A stretch of 64,000 bases of DNA from Dechloromonas hortensis (GTDB taxonomy: Bacteria; Pseudomonadota; Gammaproteobacteria; Burkholderiales; Rhodocyclaceae): NCBI RefSeq assembly GCF_009469765.1, contig NZ_SSSQ01000010.1:62001-126000 (forward strand). Direction: 5' to 3'. The position numbers and the translations under genes were made by a program. This document shows, piece by piece, positions 30,952-41,403 of the stretch. The notes below the pieces were generated by a model. The model ran no database searches. It had not been told where the DNA came from and saw only the letters and a list, made by a program, of their open reading frames with translations. Each line of letters opens with the position of its first letter. Position 1 is the first letter of the stretch.

Positions 30952-31671
30952 ATGGTCGCTGCCGTTTCCATTATTGATGTCGTCAAGCATTTCGGTTCGC
31001 TGAAAGCACTGGCCGGTGTTTCCCTGGAGATCGAGCAAGGGGGGTTTTTCGGGTTGCTCGGCCCGAATGGCGCTGGCAAGACGACGCTGATTTCCTCGCT
31101 GGCCGGCTTGCTGCGCCCGGATTCCGGTTCCCTGAAAGTCATGGGGCACGATGTCGTCAAGGATTTTCGCGAGGCGCGCCGTTTGCTCGGCGTGGTGCCG
31201 CAGGAACTGGTCTTTGATCCCTTCTTCAATGTGCGGGAGACGCTACGCATTCAGTCCGGCTATTTCGGTATTCGCAAGAATGATGACTGGATTGACGAGA
31301 TTCTCGAAAACCTCGACTTGACCAGCAAGGCCGAGGTCAATATGCGTCGCCTGTCCGGCGGGATGAAGCGACGGGTGCTGGTTGCCCAGGCGTTGGTCCA
31401 TAAGCCGCCGGTGATCGTGCTGGATGAGCCGACGGCCGGCGTCGATGTCGAATTGCGACAGGGCTTGTGGCAGTTTGTCCGCCGCCTGAACGGTGAAGGG
31501 CATACCATCATTTTGACGACGCATTATCTCGAGGAGGCCGAGGCCTTGTGCGGTCGGATCGCCCTGATGAAGCAGGGCCGCGTCATCGCACTTGATACCA
31601 CGGCCAACCTGATGGCCGCCCATCCCGGCGGTACGCTGGAAGATGTCTTTGTGCGGACGATGAACCAATGA
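30952..31671 (+). CDS. ABC transporter ATP-binding protein (YadG-like)
   Basis: A 239-residue ABC ATPase with Walker A GPNGAGKTT, signature LSGGMKRR and Walker B VLDEPTAGVD. It pairs with the ABC-2 permease encoded by the next gene, which it overlaps by 4 bases, forming a small exporter of unknown substrate. It continues the mla transcript after a 16-base gap. ATG 30952 has no clear ribosome site; a GTG at 30937 is the alternative start. Confidence 0.87.
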   Translation: MVAAVSIIDVVKHFGSLKALAGVSLEIEQGGFFGLLGPNGAGKTTLISSLAGLLRPDSGSLKVMGHDVVKDFREARRLLGVVPQELVFDPFFNVRETLRIQSGYFGIRKNDDWIDEILENLDLTSKAEVNMRRLSGGMKRRVLVAQALVHKPPVIVLDEPTAGVDVELRQGLWQFVRRLNGEGHTIILTTHYLEEAEALCGRIALMKQGRVIALDTTANLMAAHPGGTLEDVFVRTMNQ

Positions 31672-32420
31672 TCGGTTTCTGGACGCTCTTCTATAAGGAA
31701 TTGCTGCGTTTCTGGAAGGTGGCCTTCCAGACCGTCGGCGCGCCGGTGCTGACAGCGCTGCTCTACCTGCTGATTTTCGGTCACGTGCTCGACGAACACG
31801 TGCAGGTGCACGGCGTGCGTTATACGACCTTTCTGGTGCCGGGGCTGGTGATGATGCAGGTTTTGCAAAATGCCTTTGCCAATTCGTCATCGAGCCTGAT
31901 TCAGGCCAAGATTACCGGCTCGATCATTTTCGTGCTGTTGCCGCCGATTCCCTACAGTGCCTTTTTTGCCGCCTACGTTTTGGCGGCAGTAGCGCGCGGC
32001 TTGATGGTGGGGCTTGGTGTGTTGCTGGCGACAGTCTGGTTTACCGAGCTCAAAATTGTTGCGCCGCTCTGGATTTTCGCCTTTGCATTGTTCGGTGGCG
32101 GACTGTTTGCGGCGCTGGGCATGATTGCCGGAATCTGGTCAGAGAAATTCGACCAGTTGGCAGCTTTCCAGAACTTTTTGATCATGCCGCTGACTATGCT
32201 CTCTGGCGTCTTCTATTCGATTTACACGCTGCCCGAATTTTGGCAGCGCCTGTCGCATTACAATCCCGTTTTTTACATGATTGATGGCTTCCGCTATGGC
32301 TTTTTCGGTGTCTCGGATGTGGCACCCGAGATCAGCCTGACGGTTGTTGTCGCCTGCTTCGCTGTCGTCTTTGCGCTGACTCTGAGTCTGCTCAAGCGGG
32401 GCTGGAAACTAAGAGCTTAA
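31668..32420 (+). CDS. ABC-2 type transporter permease (YadH-like)
   Basis: A 250-residue permease with about six membrane helices and the ABC-2 family motif FLIMPLTMLSGVFYSI. It works with the ATPase just upstream; the exported substrate is not known. In betaproteobacteria this pair often lies between mlaB and a bolA/murA pair, and this context hints at cell-envelope export. That functional link is inference. Confidence 0.87.
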   Translation: MIGFWTLFYKELLRFWKVAFQTVGAPVLTALLYLLIFGHVLDEHVQVHGVRYTTFLVPGLVMMQVLQNAFANSSSSLIQAKITGSIIFVLLPPIPYSAFFAAYVLAAVARGLMVGLGVLLATVWFTELKIVAPLWIFAFALFGGGLFAALGMIAGIWSEKFDQLAAFQNFLIMPLTMLSGVFYSIYTLPEFWQRLSHYNPVFYMIDGFRYGFFGVSDVAPEISLTVVVACFAVVFALTLSLLKRGWKLRA

Positions 32421-32422
32421 AC

Positions 32423-33953
<1,531 letters not shown>

Positions 33954-34050
33954 GGCTGGGTGACCGGCCCCGTTGTTGTTTTATAAATGTTGTTTATTCG
34001 TTGATTTGGTCGCCTTTTGGTGTGGGGTGGTGGTAATTCCAAAAAATACT

Positions 34051-34079
34051 TTGCATTAATCGGAATCGAGGTCCATACT
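34051..34079 (+). promoter_or_regulatory. Candidate sigma70 promoter of the cold-shock gene
   Basis: TTGCAT and CATACT are separated by 17 bases. This predicts a start near 34086 and a ~154-base leader. The surrounding 33960-34060 is relatively AT-rich with no gene. Confidence 0.5.
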
Positions 34080-34085
34080 CTGAAC

Positions 34086-34239
34086 TTCGGGATTTCCAGG
34101 CAGTGTTTTGTGCCTACGCCGTACCCTGCTAGTAGCTTCTAGCTGCCAGCTTTTCGGTTTGCCAGCTCCTCGGTCTTGATCTCGTATTTCCCGGACAATT
34201 TATTGTCCACCTGTATATTTTTTACCAAGGATGCTAAAA
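34086..34239 (+). promoter_or_regulatory. Long 5' leader of the cold-shock mRNA
   Basis: From the predicted start to the ATG is about 154 bases with no reading frame. It contains GCTAG/CTAGC and a repeated GCCAGCT, so it can fold into hairpins near 34128-34172. The length resembles that of cspA leaders, which act as RNA thermosensors in enterobacteria. Function here is inferred by analogy only. Confidence 0.45.
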
Positions 34240-34446
34240 ATGGCAAATGGTACCGTTAAGTGGTTCAACGACGCTAAAGGCTTCGGCTTCATCTCCCCGT
34301 CTGAAGGCGGCGAAGACCTGTTCGCTCACTTCTCCGCAATTCAAGGCAATGGTTTCAAGACCCTGGCCGAGAACCAAAAGGTGACCTTCGATATCGTCAC
34401 CGGCCCGAAGGGCAAGCAAGCTGCCAACATTCGCCCGGTTGAATAA
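34240..34446 (+). CDS. CspA-family cold-shock protein
   Basis: A 68-residue single cold-shock domain. RNP1 is KGFGFIS and RNP2-like is DLFAHFS; the N-terminus is [10 protein letters not shown], a family hallmark. It binds single-stranded RNA/DNA and melts RNA structure. AAGG lies about 9 bases before the ATG at 34240; an in-frame ATG at 34231 is disfavoured by spacing. A terminator follows the stop directly, so it is monocistronic. Confidence 0.95.
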   Translation: MANGTVKWFNDAKGFGFISPSEGGEDLFAHFSAIQGNGFKTLAENQKVTFDIVTGPKGKQAANIRPVE

Positions 34447-34472
34447 GCCAAGCGATAGCGCAAGCTGAAAGA

Positions 34473-34496
34473 AGCCCGGTTCGCCGGGCTTTTTTG
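34473..34496 (+). terminator. Rho-independent terminator of the cold-shock gene
   Basis: AGCCCGG-TTCG-CCGGGCT is followed by a T-run. The UUCG tetraloop and T-tract are classical. Confidence 0.9.
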
Positions 34497-34750
34497 CGTT
34501 TACGTGGCGCGGTTTTAGGTTGTACCTAGTGTGCTGGGGCCGGCTCATCAGGAGGCAGCAGTGCAGCGAGGAACTTTCATCGTCGCCGCCTTGGCACACC
34601 TGTGTCCTGGTGGCAGCGCCTTGCAGGCCCGGGCTTGCCGGGCCGCGTCCGCCGTTCTGGCTAAGTCTGAAAGAGGCGGGCCGGGGTGATGTTGGTCACC
34701 TTTGTCTCGGATTTCGCGCTTTGCTCGCCTCGTCACCTCGGCTATCTGTA
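34497..34750. other. 254-base gap without a gene, upstream of hisG
   Basis: No convincing coding frame with a ribosome site is seen on either strand. It holds two small hairpins: GGCCCGG/CCGGGCC at 34626-34644, and GGTGA/TCACC at 34685-34700 followed by TTTGT. An unannotated small RNA is possible, but I recognise no known RNA family here. Confidence 0.4.
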
Positions 34751-34793
34751 GGGCTCTGCTAAAATGGCGCTTTCGCCCTTTTAGCAAGAGCCC
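34751..34793 (+). promoter_or_regulatory. Long near-perfect stem-loop abutting the hisG start codon
   Basis: GGGCTC-TGCTAAAA-T-GGCG pairs with CGCC-C-TTTTAGCA-A-GAGCCC, 18 base pairs with one mismatch, one bulge and a 4-base loop. It ends 2 bases before the hisG GTG. TAAAAT inside the left arm (34760-34765) could be a -10 box. The element could be an operator palindrome or, if transcribed, a hairpin hiding the translation start. Confidence 0.6.
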
Positions 34794-34795
34794 CC

Positions 34796-35440
34796 GTGAC
34801 GACCATCACCATTGCCCTGTCCAAGGGCCGCATTTTTGACGAAACCCTGCCGCTGCTCGCAGCGGCGGGGATCGTCCCGACCGAAAATCCGGAAACATCG
34901 CGCAAGCTGATCATCGAGACCAATCGTCCCGAAGTCCGCGTCGTCATCGTGCGCGCCACCGATGTGCCGACTTACGTCCAGTACGGTGCGGCCGACCTCG
35001 GCGTCGCCGGCCGCGACGTGATGATCGAGCATGGGGGGGAGGGGCTCTATTCGCCGCTCGACCTGAATATCGCCAAGTGTCGGATGATGGTCGCCGTGCC
35101 GGAAGGTTTCGATTACCAGAACGCTGTGCGCCAGGGCGCTCGCCTCAAGGTGGCTTCCAAGTACATCAAGACGGCGCGGGAGCATTTCGCCAGCAAGGGC
35201 GTCCATGTCGATTTGATCAAGCTCTACGGTTCGATGGAGCTGGCACCACTGGCCGGCCTGGCCGACGCCATCGTCGACCTGGTATCGACCGGCGGCACAT
35301 TGAAGGCCAACAAGCTGGTCGCGGTCGAGGACATCATGCCGATTTCCTCGCGGCTGGTCGTCAATCAGGCCTCGCTCAAGGTCAAGCGCGAAACCCTGCA
35401 ACCGATTATCGACGCCTTTGCCCAGGCGGTGGAGAAGTAA
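34796..35440 (+). CDS. hisG: ATP phosphoribosyltransferase, short form HisG
   Basis: A 214-residue enzyme joining ATP and PRPP, the first step of histidine synthesis. The short form lacks the C-terminal regulatory ACT-like domain and needs HisZ, which is not in this window. The PRPP-binding region is seen as [14 protein letters not shown], and the start [15 protein letters not shown] is typical. GTG is the start, directly behind an 18-bp stem-loop; there is almost no ribosome site, so translation may be controlled by that structure. Confidence 0.93.
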   Translation: MTTITIALSKGRIFDETLPLLAAAGIVPTENPETSRKLIIETNRPEVRVVIVRATDVPTYVQYGAADLGVAGRDVMIEHGGEGLYSPLDLNIAKCRMMVAVPEGFDYQNAVRQGARLKVASKYIKTAREHFASKGVHVDLIKLYGSMELAPLAGLADAIVDLVSTGGTLKANKLVAVEDIMPISSRLVVNQASLKVKRETLQPIIDAFAQAVEK

Positions 35441-35444
35441 GCCC

Positions 35445-36746
35445 ATGGTCGCCATCAAACGCCTTGCTACGGTAGACGCCGATTTCACGGCAAAAATGGA
35501 CGCGCTGCTCGCTTTCGAGGCGGCGCAGGACGAAGGTATCGAGCGCACCGTGATCGGCATCCTGGCCGACGTCAAGGCGCGCGGCGATGCGGCAGTCGTC
35601 GAATACAGCAACAAGTTCGACCGTCTGACGGCCGGCGGCATGGCCGATCTGGAGTTGTCGAAAGCCGAGATGCAGAAGGCTCTCGACAGTCTGCCGGCGG
35701 CACAGCGTCAGGCGCTGGAAGCGGCCGCCCAGCGCGTTCGCGTCTATCACGAGAAGCAGCGTCTGGAAGGCTGGTCTTACACCGAGGCCGATGGCACCAT
35801 GCTTGGCCAGATGATCACCCCCCTCGACCGAGTCGGCCTCTACGTGCCGGGCGGCAAGGCGGCCTATCCGTCGTCGGTGCTGATGAACGCGATTCCGGCC
35901 AAGGTCGCCGGCGTCAAGGAACTGATCATGGTCGTTCCGACCCCGGGCGGCGAGCACAACGCGCTGGTCCTGGCGGCGGCCTGTCTGGCCGGCGTTGACC
36001 GTGTGTTCACTATCGGCGGCGCGCAGGCGGTGGGGGCGCTGGCTTACGGCACGCAAACCGTGCCGCAGGTCGACAAGATCGTCGGCCCCGGCAATGCCTA
36101 TGTCGCCTGCGCCAAGCGCCGGGTTTTCGGCATCGTCGGTATCGACATGGTGGCAGGCCCCTCCGAGATTCTCGTCGTGACCGACGGTTCCGGCGACCCC
36201 GACTGGGTGGCGATGGACCTCTTCTCGCAGGCCGAGCACGACGAACTGGCGCAATCAATCCTGATCTGTACCGATGCCGCCTATATCGAGCGCGTTCAGG
36301 CCAGCATCGAAAAACTGCTGCCGACCATGCCGCGCCGCGAAGTGATTGAAACCTCGCTGCGCAATCGCGGTGCCTTCATTTTGGTTCGTGACATGGAGGA
36401 GGCGGTCGCCATCGCCAACCGCGTCGCGCCGGAACACCTCGAACTGGCGCTGGCTGACCCGGACCCGTGGGTGGGTAAGATCCACCACGCCGGGGCCATC
36501 TTCATCGGCCACTACACCTCGGAATCGCTCGGCGACTACTGTGCCGGCCCGAACCACGTACTGCCGACCTCCGGCAGCGCACGCTTCTCGTCGCCGCTCG
36601 GCGTTTACGATTTCCAGAAGCGGACCAGCCTGATCAAGGTTTCGAAAGCCGGCGCCCAGACTCTAGGCCGGATCGCCTCGACGCTGGCGCATGGTGAAGG
36701 TTTACCGGCGCACGCCAAGTCGGCTGAGTTCCGGCTGGAAGATTGA
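35445..36746 (+). CDS. hisD: Histidinol dehydrogenase HisD
   Basis: A 433-residue NAD- and zinc-dependent enzyme for the last two steps of histidine synthesis. Typical blocks are [36 protein letters not shown] and [11 protein letters not shown], with the catalytic/zinc His residues in SQAEHDE and APEHLEL. It starts 4 bases after hisG. Normally hisC follows; here a chromate transporter pair comes next and hisC lies further on, inverted. Confidence 0.95.
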   Translation: MVAIKRLATVDADFTAKMDALLAFEAAQDEGIERTVIGILADVKARGDAAVVEYSNKFDRLTAGGMADLELSKAEMQKALDSLPAAQRQALEAAAQRVRVYHEKQRLEGWSYTEADGTMLGQMITPLDRVGLYVPGGKAAYPSSVLMNAIPAKVAGVKELIMVVPTPGGEHNALVLAAACLAGVDRVFTIGGAQAVGALAYGTQTVPQVDKIVGPGNAYVACAKRRVFGIVGIDMVAGPSEILVVTDGSGDPDWVAMDLFSQAEHDELAQSILICTDAAYIERVQASIEKLLPTMPRREVIETSLRNRGAFILVRDMEEAVAIANRVAPEHLELALADPDPWVGKIHHAGAIFIGHYTSESLGDYCAGPNHVLPTSGSARFSSPLGVYDFQKRTSLIKVSKAGAQTLGRIASTLAHGEGLPAHAKSAEFRLED

Positions 36747-36771
36747 GTCGGAAATTGGCCGGGAAACGGCG

Positions 36772-37335
36772 TTGACCGCAGCGGTCACAGAAAGCCAAAG
36801 CCGCCCGGACCTCCGGGCGCTTTTTTTGGGCTTTTCCGCCGTCGGACTGTCTGGCTTCGGTGGCGTGCTGCCTTTCGCCCGCCGCATGCTGGTCGAACAA
36901 AAAGCCTGGATGACAGCCGAGGAGTTCAATGCCCAGCTCGGTCTCTGCCAGTTCCTGCCGGGGCCGAATGTGATCAACCTGGCCGTCGTCGTCGGCAAGC
37001 GCTATCAGGGCGTGGCCGGCGCCATCGTGGCACCGCTTGGCCTGCTGGCGGGGCCGTTCGCCATTGTCTTGCTGCTCGCAATGCTCTACGACCGCTACGG
37101 TAGCTTGCCGCTTGCCCAATCCATGCTGCGCGGCATTGCCGCCGTCGGTTGCGGCCTATTGTTCGCGATGGCCTGGCGGATGGGCATGGCGCTCAAGGAC
37201 AAGCCCGTTTTCCTGCCGTTTACAGCGTTGACCGCAGCAGCCATTGCCGGCCTGCGCTGGCCGATGCCAGCCGTGATGATCGCCGGCCTGCTGCTGGCCG
37301 GTGGGGTTGCCTACTGGAAGTTGGGGCGGCGATGA
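36772..37335 (+). CDS. Chromate transporter, first half (short-chain CHR)
   Basis: A ~187-residue single CHR domain with about five membrane helices and the conserved blocks GFGGVLPFARR and FLPGPNVINLAV. Short-chain CHR proteins work as pairs encoded by adjacent genes to export chromate, but many homologues have unproven substrates. TTG at 36772 is the best start after hisD (GGGAAA upstream); an ATG further upstream lies inside hisD. The stop overlaps the second half by ATGA. Confidence 0.8.
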   Translation: MTAAVTESQSRPDLRALFLGFSAVGLSGFGGVLPFARRMLVEQKAWMTAEEFNAQLGLCQFLPGPNVINLAVVVGKRYQGVAGAIVAPLGLLAGPFAIVLLLAMLYDRYGSLPLAQSMLRGIAAVGCGLLFAMAWRMGMALKDKPVFLPFTALTAAAIAGLRWPMPAVMIAGLLLAGGVAYWKLGRR

Positions 37336-37853
37336 CCCTTGTCGTCGAACTCTTCCTCGAATTTGCGCTGCTTTCTTTCGTTGCTTTCGGCGGCGCCACG
37401 GCGCTGCTGCCGGAAATGCACCGGGTCGTGGTCGATAACCACCACTGGCTCGATGACACCACCTTTACCCATCTCTATGCCATTGCCCAGGCGGCACCGG
37501 GGCCGAACGTGCTGGTCGTGACGCTGATCGGCTGGGAAATTGCCGGACTGCTCGGTGCGCTGGCCGCGACGCTGGCCATGTGTCTGCCGATGAGCGTATT
37601 GATTTACTTGTTGATCGACCGCTGGGAGAGTTTTGCTGGCCGGCGCTGGCAAAAGGCGATCAGCTTGGGGGTGGCACCGCTGGCGGTTGGCCTCGTTTTT
37701 TCCGGGGCGACGCTGATCGCGCAGGCTGCCGGCTTTGGCCCTGCCGCGTGGGGGCTGGTCGCGGTCAGCGTCGCGGTCAATTTGCGAACGAAACTGCACC
37801 CGCTGTGGCTGATCGGCGCCGGGGCGCTGATCGGACTGTTGGGCTGGGTCTAG
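37332..37853 (+). CDS. Chromate transporter, second half (short-chain CHR)
   Basis: A 173-residue CHR domain partner with VAFGGATALLPEMHR and AQAAPGPNVLVVTLIGWE, homologous to the first half. The two overlap by 4 bases and probably form an antiparallel heterodimer in the inner membrane. Both stand inside what is normally an uninterrupted hisG-D-C-B operon. The stop lies 3 bases from that of the converging CZB gene. Confidence 0.82.
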   Translation: MTLVVELFLEFALLSFVAFGGATALLPEMHRVVVDNHHWLDDTTFTHLYAIAQAAPGPNVLVVTLIGWEIAGLLGALAATLAMCLPMSVLIYLLIDRWESFAGRRWQKAISLGVAPLAVGLVFSGATLIAQAAGFGPAAWGLVAVSVAVNLRTKLHPLWLIGAGALIGLLGWV

Positions 37854-37856
37854 TGT

Positions 37857-38216
37857 TCAGGCCTGGCCGATAGCGCTCTGGTGGGAGCGCAGTTCGTCGA
37901 GCAGGTTGGCGAGGCGGTGCGACTGATCGGCCAGTTCGGGCAGCATCAGGTCGGCGGAGTCTGCCATGCCGTTCACGCTGAGTTCGAGGATTTCGTTGGC
38001 GATGGCGTGGAAGCGCTTATGCACCGCGATCAGCCGCTGGAACTCGGGCTGCTCGGCGCCGGCGCCGGTCGCCGCGGCGAGGGCCTGGCCGAGGGTGCAG
38101 CTGCGATGGTCCGAAAGCGGCATGTCGGCATAGCTGCCCGCCGCGAAGGCAGTCATGAACTGCCTACGCCAGGTGTTGTGCAGGCGGATGGCTTCGTCAA
38201 AGTTGATATTCTGCAT
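37857..38216 (-). CDS. Stand-alone CZB (chemoreceptor zinc-binding) domain protein
   Basis: A 119-residue cytoplasmic protein consisting only of a CZB domain. Candidate zinc ligands are His13 (RLHNTW), Cys40 in SDHRSCTLGQAL, His66 and His70 (VHKRFH); the H-x3-H spacing matches that of the zinc-sensing diguanylate cyclase DgcZ. CZB domains usually regulate chemoreceptors or cyclases; no such partner is fused here. AGGGGA precedes the ATG. It is on the minus strand with hisC, 11 bases downstream of it, so it is likely co-transcribed with hisC. Confidence 0.82.
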   Translation of the reverse strand: MQNINFDEAIRLHNTWRRQFMTAFAAGSYADMPLSDHRSCTLGQALAAATGAGAEQPEFQRLIAVHKRFHAIANEILELSVNGMADSADLMLPELADQSHRLANLLDELRSHQSAIGQA

Positions 38217-38227
38217 CGCGTGTTCCC

Positions 38228-39298
38228 CTAGTTCAGGATGCCGGTCAGGGCGTCGGTCAGTGCCTGGCATTCGGCGTCCGTGCCGACCGTGATCCGCATG
38301 AACTGATCGATGCGCGGCAGCTTGAAGTGGCGGACGATGATGCTCTTTTCGCGCAGCGCCTGCGCCAGTTGCGCGGCGTCGCGCTGTGGATGGCGGGCGA
38401 AGATGAAGTTGGCGGCCGAGGGCAGGACTTCGAAGCCGAGTGCTTGCAGTCCGGCGGTCAACGTGTCGCGAGTGGCAATAACCGCGCGGCTGCATTGCTG
38501 GAAATAATCTGCGTCTTCCATTGCGGCGACAGCGCCGACGATGGCGAGGCGATCCAGTGGGTAGGAGTTGAAGCTGTTCTTGACCCGTTCCAGTGCCTCG
38601 ATCAGCGCCGGGTGGCCGATCGCGAAACCGACGCGCAACCCGGCCAGCGAGCGGGACTTGGACATGGTGTGGATGACCAGCAGGTTGTCGTAACGATCGA
38701 CCAGCGAAATGGCGCTGTCGCCGCCGAAATCGACATAGGCCTCATCGACGACGACCACCGAATCCGGATTGCCCTGGAGGATCTGCTCGATGGCATCGAG
38801 CGCCAGCAGGCGGCCGGTTGGCGCATTCGGGTTGGGGAAAATGATGCCGCCGTTCGGTCGACCGCGGTAATCGGCCGGATTGATCGTGAAATCATCGGCC
38901 AGCGGCACGCTTTCGTGAGCGACGCCATACAGCCCGCAATAAACAGGATAAAAACTGTAGGTGATGTCCGGGAAGAGGATCGGTTGATCGTGCTTGAGCA
39001 GGGCCATGAAAACATGGGCCAGCACCTCGTCGGAGCCGTTGCCGACGAAAATCTGCTGGGCAGTGACGCCATGTGTCTTGGCGATGGCACTCTTCAGCAG
39101 GTCGGCATTCGGATCGGGGTAAAGGCGCAGGCGCGCCGCATCGTCGCCCAACTCGCCCTGAATCGCCGCCAGCACCTTGGGCGACGGCGGAAAAGGGTTC
39201 TCGTTGGTGTTGAGCTTGATCAGGTTGGCGAGCTTGGGCTGCTCGCCCGGCACGTAGGGGGTTAGGTCGCGGACGACCTGGCTCCAGAAGCGACTCAT
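38228..39298 (-). CDS. hisC: Histidinol-phosphate aminotransferase HisC
   Basis: A 356-residue PLP-dependent class I/II aminotransferase converting imidazole-acetol phosphate to histidinol phosphate. The PLP-lysine lies in [16 protein letters not shown], and [15 protein letters not shown] marks the N-terminus. The ATG at 39298 starts the family-like [12 protein letters not shown]; longer starts add unlike sequence. It is on the opposite strand from all other his genes in the window, divergent from hisB across 81 bases. Confidence 0.94.
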   Translation of the reverse strand: MSRFWSQVVRDLTPYVPGEQPKLANLIKLNTNENPFPPSPKVLAAIQGELGDDAARLRLYPDPNADLLKSAIAKTHGVTAQQIFVGNGSDEVLAHVFMALLKHDQPILFPDITYSFYPVYCGLYGVAHESVPLADDFTINPADYRGRPNGGIIFPNPNAPTGRLLALDAIEQILQGNPDSVVVVDEAYVDFGGDSAISLVDRYDNLLVIHTMSKSRSLAGLRVGFAIGHPALIEALERVKNSFNSYPLDRLAIVGAVAAMEDADYFQQCSRAVIATRDTLTAGLQALGFEVLPSAANFIFARHPQRDAAQLAQALREKSIIVRHFKLPRIDQFMRITVGTDAECQALTDALTGILN

Positions 39299-39379
39299 GG
39301 GGGTTTTCACGGAAAGCTTAAAAGTAGGCCGAAATGGTATCATGGCCCTCCGTTCAAACGCCTTTTGCAGCCTTTATCC

Positions 39380-39967
39380 ATGCGGCAAGCCGAAATTACT
39401 CGCAACACGCTGGAGACGCAGATTACCGTGCGTCTCGATCTCGACGGTACCGGTCAGGGCAAGTTCGCCACCGGCGTGCCCTTTCTCGATCACATGCTCG
39501 ACCAGATTGCCCGGCACGGCCTGATTGATCTCGATATCCAGGCCAACGGCGATCTGCACATCGATGCCCACCATACGGTCGAGGACATCGGCATCACCTT
39601 CGGTCAGGCGCTGGCCAAGGCCTGGGGCGACAAGAAGGGCCTGACCCGCTACGGTCACAGCTACGTACCGCTCGACGAGGCGCTGTCGCGCGTTGTCATC
39701 GACCTCTCCGGTCGCCCGGGGCTGGAAATGCATGTCGATTTCACGCGCGCCGCGATCGGCAGCTTCGATGTCGATCTGTTCAGCGAATTCTTCCACGGCC
39801 TGGTCAACCACGCCGGCATGACCCTGCATATCGACAACCTGCGCGGCAAGAACGCCCATCACCAGGCGGAAACCATCTTCAAGGCCTTCGGCCGCGCGCT
39901 GCGCATGGCGGTGACGCCCGATGCGCGCATGGCCGGCGTCATGCCCTCGACGAAGGGCTCGCTGTGA
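39380..39967 (+). CDS. hisB: Imidazoleglycerol-phosphate dehydratase HisB
   Basis: A 195-residue IGPD with the two metal-binding blocks [14 protein letters not shown] and [12 protein letters not shown]. It has only the dehydratase; the phosphatase domain fused in enterobacterial HisB is absent, as usual in betaproteobacteria. The ATG at 39380 starts [10 protein letters not shown]. With hisC inverted, hisB and the genes after it need a promoter in the 81-base gap; TATCAT at 39338-39343 is a weak -10 candidate. Confidence 0.95.
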   Translation: MRQAEITRNTLETQITVRLDLDGTGQGKFATGVPFLDHMLDQIARHGLIDLDIQANGDLHIDAHHTVEDIGITFGQALAKAWGDKKGLTRYGHSYVPLDEALSRVVIDLSGRPGLEMHVDFTRAAIGSFDVDLFSEFFHGLVNHAGMTLHIDNLRGKNAHHQAETIFKAFGRALRMAVTPDARMAGVMPSTKGSL

Positions 39968-40611
39968 CGGCGGCAGGCAAGACGATTGCCGTCATCGACT
40001 ACGGCATGGGGAACCTGCGCTCGGTGTCGAAGGCGCTGGAGCATGTGGCCGGCGACAAGCAGGTCATCGTCACCGCCGATCCGGCCGTCGTCGCGGCGGC
40101 AGAGCGCGTCGTCTTTCCCGGTCAGGGCGCGATGCCCGACTGCATGCGCGAACTGGATGCCCGCGGCCTGCGCGCCGCCGTGCTGCAGGCAGCCAAGGAC
40201 AAGCCCTTTCTCGGCATCTGCATCGGCCAGCAAATGCTGTTCGCGCATAGCGACGAAGGCAACGTGCCGGGCCTGGGTATCTTTCCGGGTGAGGTCAAGC
40301 GCTTCCCCGAGGACAAGATGCTGGGCGCCGACGGCCTGCGCCTGAAAGTGCCGCACATGGGCTGGAACGAGGTGGAGCAGAAACCGCATGCCATGTGGGC
40401 CGGCATTGCAGACGGCGCCCGCTTCTATTTCGTGCATAGCTACTGCGTGCAGCCGGCCGATCCGGCGCTGACCACCGGCGTCTGCGAGTACGGCATCCCC
40501 TTTACCTGTGCAGTAGGCCGGGATAATATCTTCGCGGTTCAATTCCACCCCGAGAAAAGCGCTCGCGATGGTCTGCAACTCCTGAAGAATTTTGTTGAGT
40601 GGCGTCCCTGA
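39964..40611 (+). CDS. hisH: Imidazole glycerol phosphate synthase glutaminase subunit HisH
   Basis: A 215-residue class I glutamine amidotransferase. The catalytic Cys is in [11 protein letters not shown], with the His-Glu pair in FHPEKS near the C-terminus. It delivers ammonia to HisF. The GTG start overlaps the hisB stop by 4 bases. Confidence 0.95.
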   Translation: MTAAGKTIAVIDYGMGNLRSVSKALEHVAGDKQVIVTADPAVVAAAERVVFPGQGAMPDCMRELDARGLRAAVLQAAKDKPFLGICIGQQMLFAHSDEGNVPGLGIFPGEVKRFPEDKMLGADGLRLKVPHMGWNEVEQKPHAMWAGIADGARFYFVHSYCVQPADPALTTGVCEYGIPFTCAVGRDNIFAVQFHPEKSARDGLQLLKNFVEWRP

Positions 40612-40650
40612 TACGCATCCGTCGAGTTTCTACTTTTCTGATACCCCCAC

Positions 40651-41403
40651 ATGCTGATTATTCCCGCCATTGATTTGAAGGACGGCCAGTGCGTTCGTCT
40701 GAAGCAGGGCCTGATGGAACAGGCCACCGTTTTCTCCGATAGCCCGGCCGACATGGCCCGCCATTGGGTCGCGCAAGGCGCCCGTCGCCTGCATCTGGTC
40801 GACCTGAACGGCGCCTTTGCCGGCAAGCCGAAAAATGCCGCGGCAATCCGCGCCATCCTCGACGTTGTCGGGGATGACATCCCGGTTCAGCTCGGTGGCG
40901 GCATCCGCGATCTCGACACCATCGAGGCCTGCCTCGACGGCGGTCTGTCCTACGTCATCATCGGCACTGCCGCGGTCAAGAACCCCGGCTTCCTGCACGA
41001 TGCCTGCGTCGCCTTCCCCGGTCACATCATCGTCGGCCTCGATGCCAAGGACGGCAAGGTGGCGACCGATGGCTGGTCCAAACTGACTGGCCACGACGTG
41101 GTCGATCTGGCCAAGAAATACGAGGATTACGGCGTCGAGTCGATCATTTATACCGACATCGGCCGCGACGGCATGCTTTCCGGCCTCAATATCGATGCGA
41201 CGGTACGCCTCGCCCAGGCGCTGACCATTCCGGTCATCGCTTCCGGCGGCCTCTCCAATTTCGACGACATCAAGGCCTTGTGCGCGGTGGAGGGCGAAGG
41301 CGTCGTCGGCACCATTGCTGGCCGTGCCGTCTACGACGGCTCGCTGGATTTTGCTGCGGCGCAGAAGATGGCCGACGAACTCATGGTCAAAGCGGGCGCC
41401 TGA
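40651..41403 (+). CDS. hisA: ProFAR isomerase HisA
   Basis: A 250-residue TIM barrel, phosphoribosylformimino-5-aminoimidazole carboxamide ribotide isomerase. [15 protein letters not shown] carries the catalytic Asp, and [11 protein letters not shown] with the second Asp follows in the C-terminal half. It shows the half-barrel symmetry shared with HisF. Its stop overlaps the hisF ATG by 1 base. Confidence 0.95.
   Translation: MLIIPAIDLKDGQCVRLKQGLMEQATVFSDSPADMARHWVAQGARRLHLVDLNGAFAGKPKNAAAIRAILDVVGDDIPVQLGGGIRDLDTIEACLDGGLSYVIIGTAAVKNPGFLHDACVAFPGHIIVGLDAKDGKVATDGWSKLTGHDVVDLAKKYEDYGVESIIYTDIGRDGMLSGLNIDATVRLAQALTIPVIASGGLSNFDDIKALCAVEGEGVVGTIAGRAVYDGSLDFAAAQKMADELMVKAGA

Noticed and set aside
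34497..34750. A known structural RNA (RNase P, SRP, 6S or tmRNA) in the gap before hisG
   Set aside because: I looked for conserved blocks of these RNAs on both strands and saw none. Only small hairpins are present.
36772..37853. A frameshifted single chromate transporter gene
   Set aside because: Both halves are complete CHR domains joined by a normal ATGA overlap, which is the known short-chain two-gene form.
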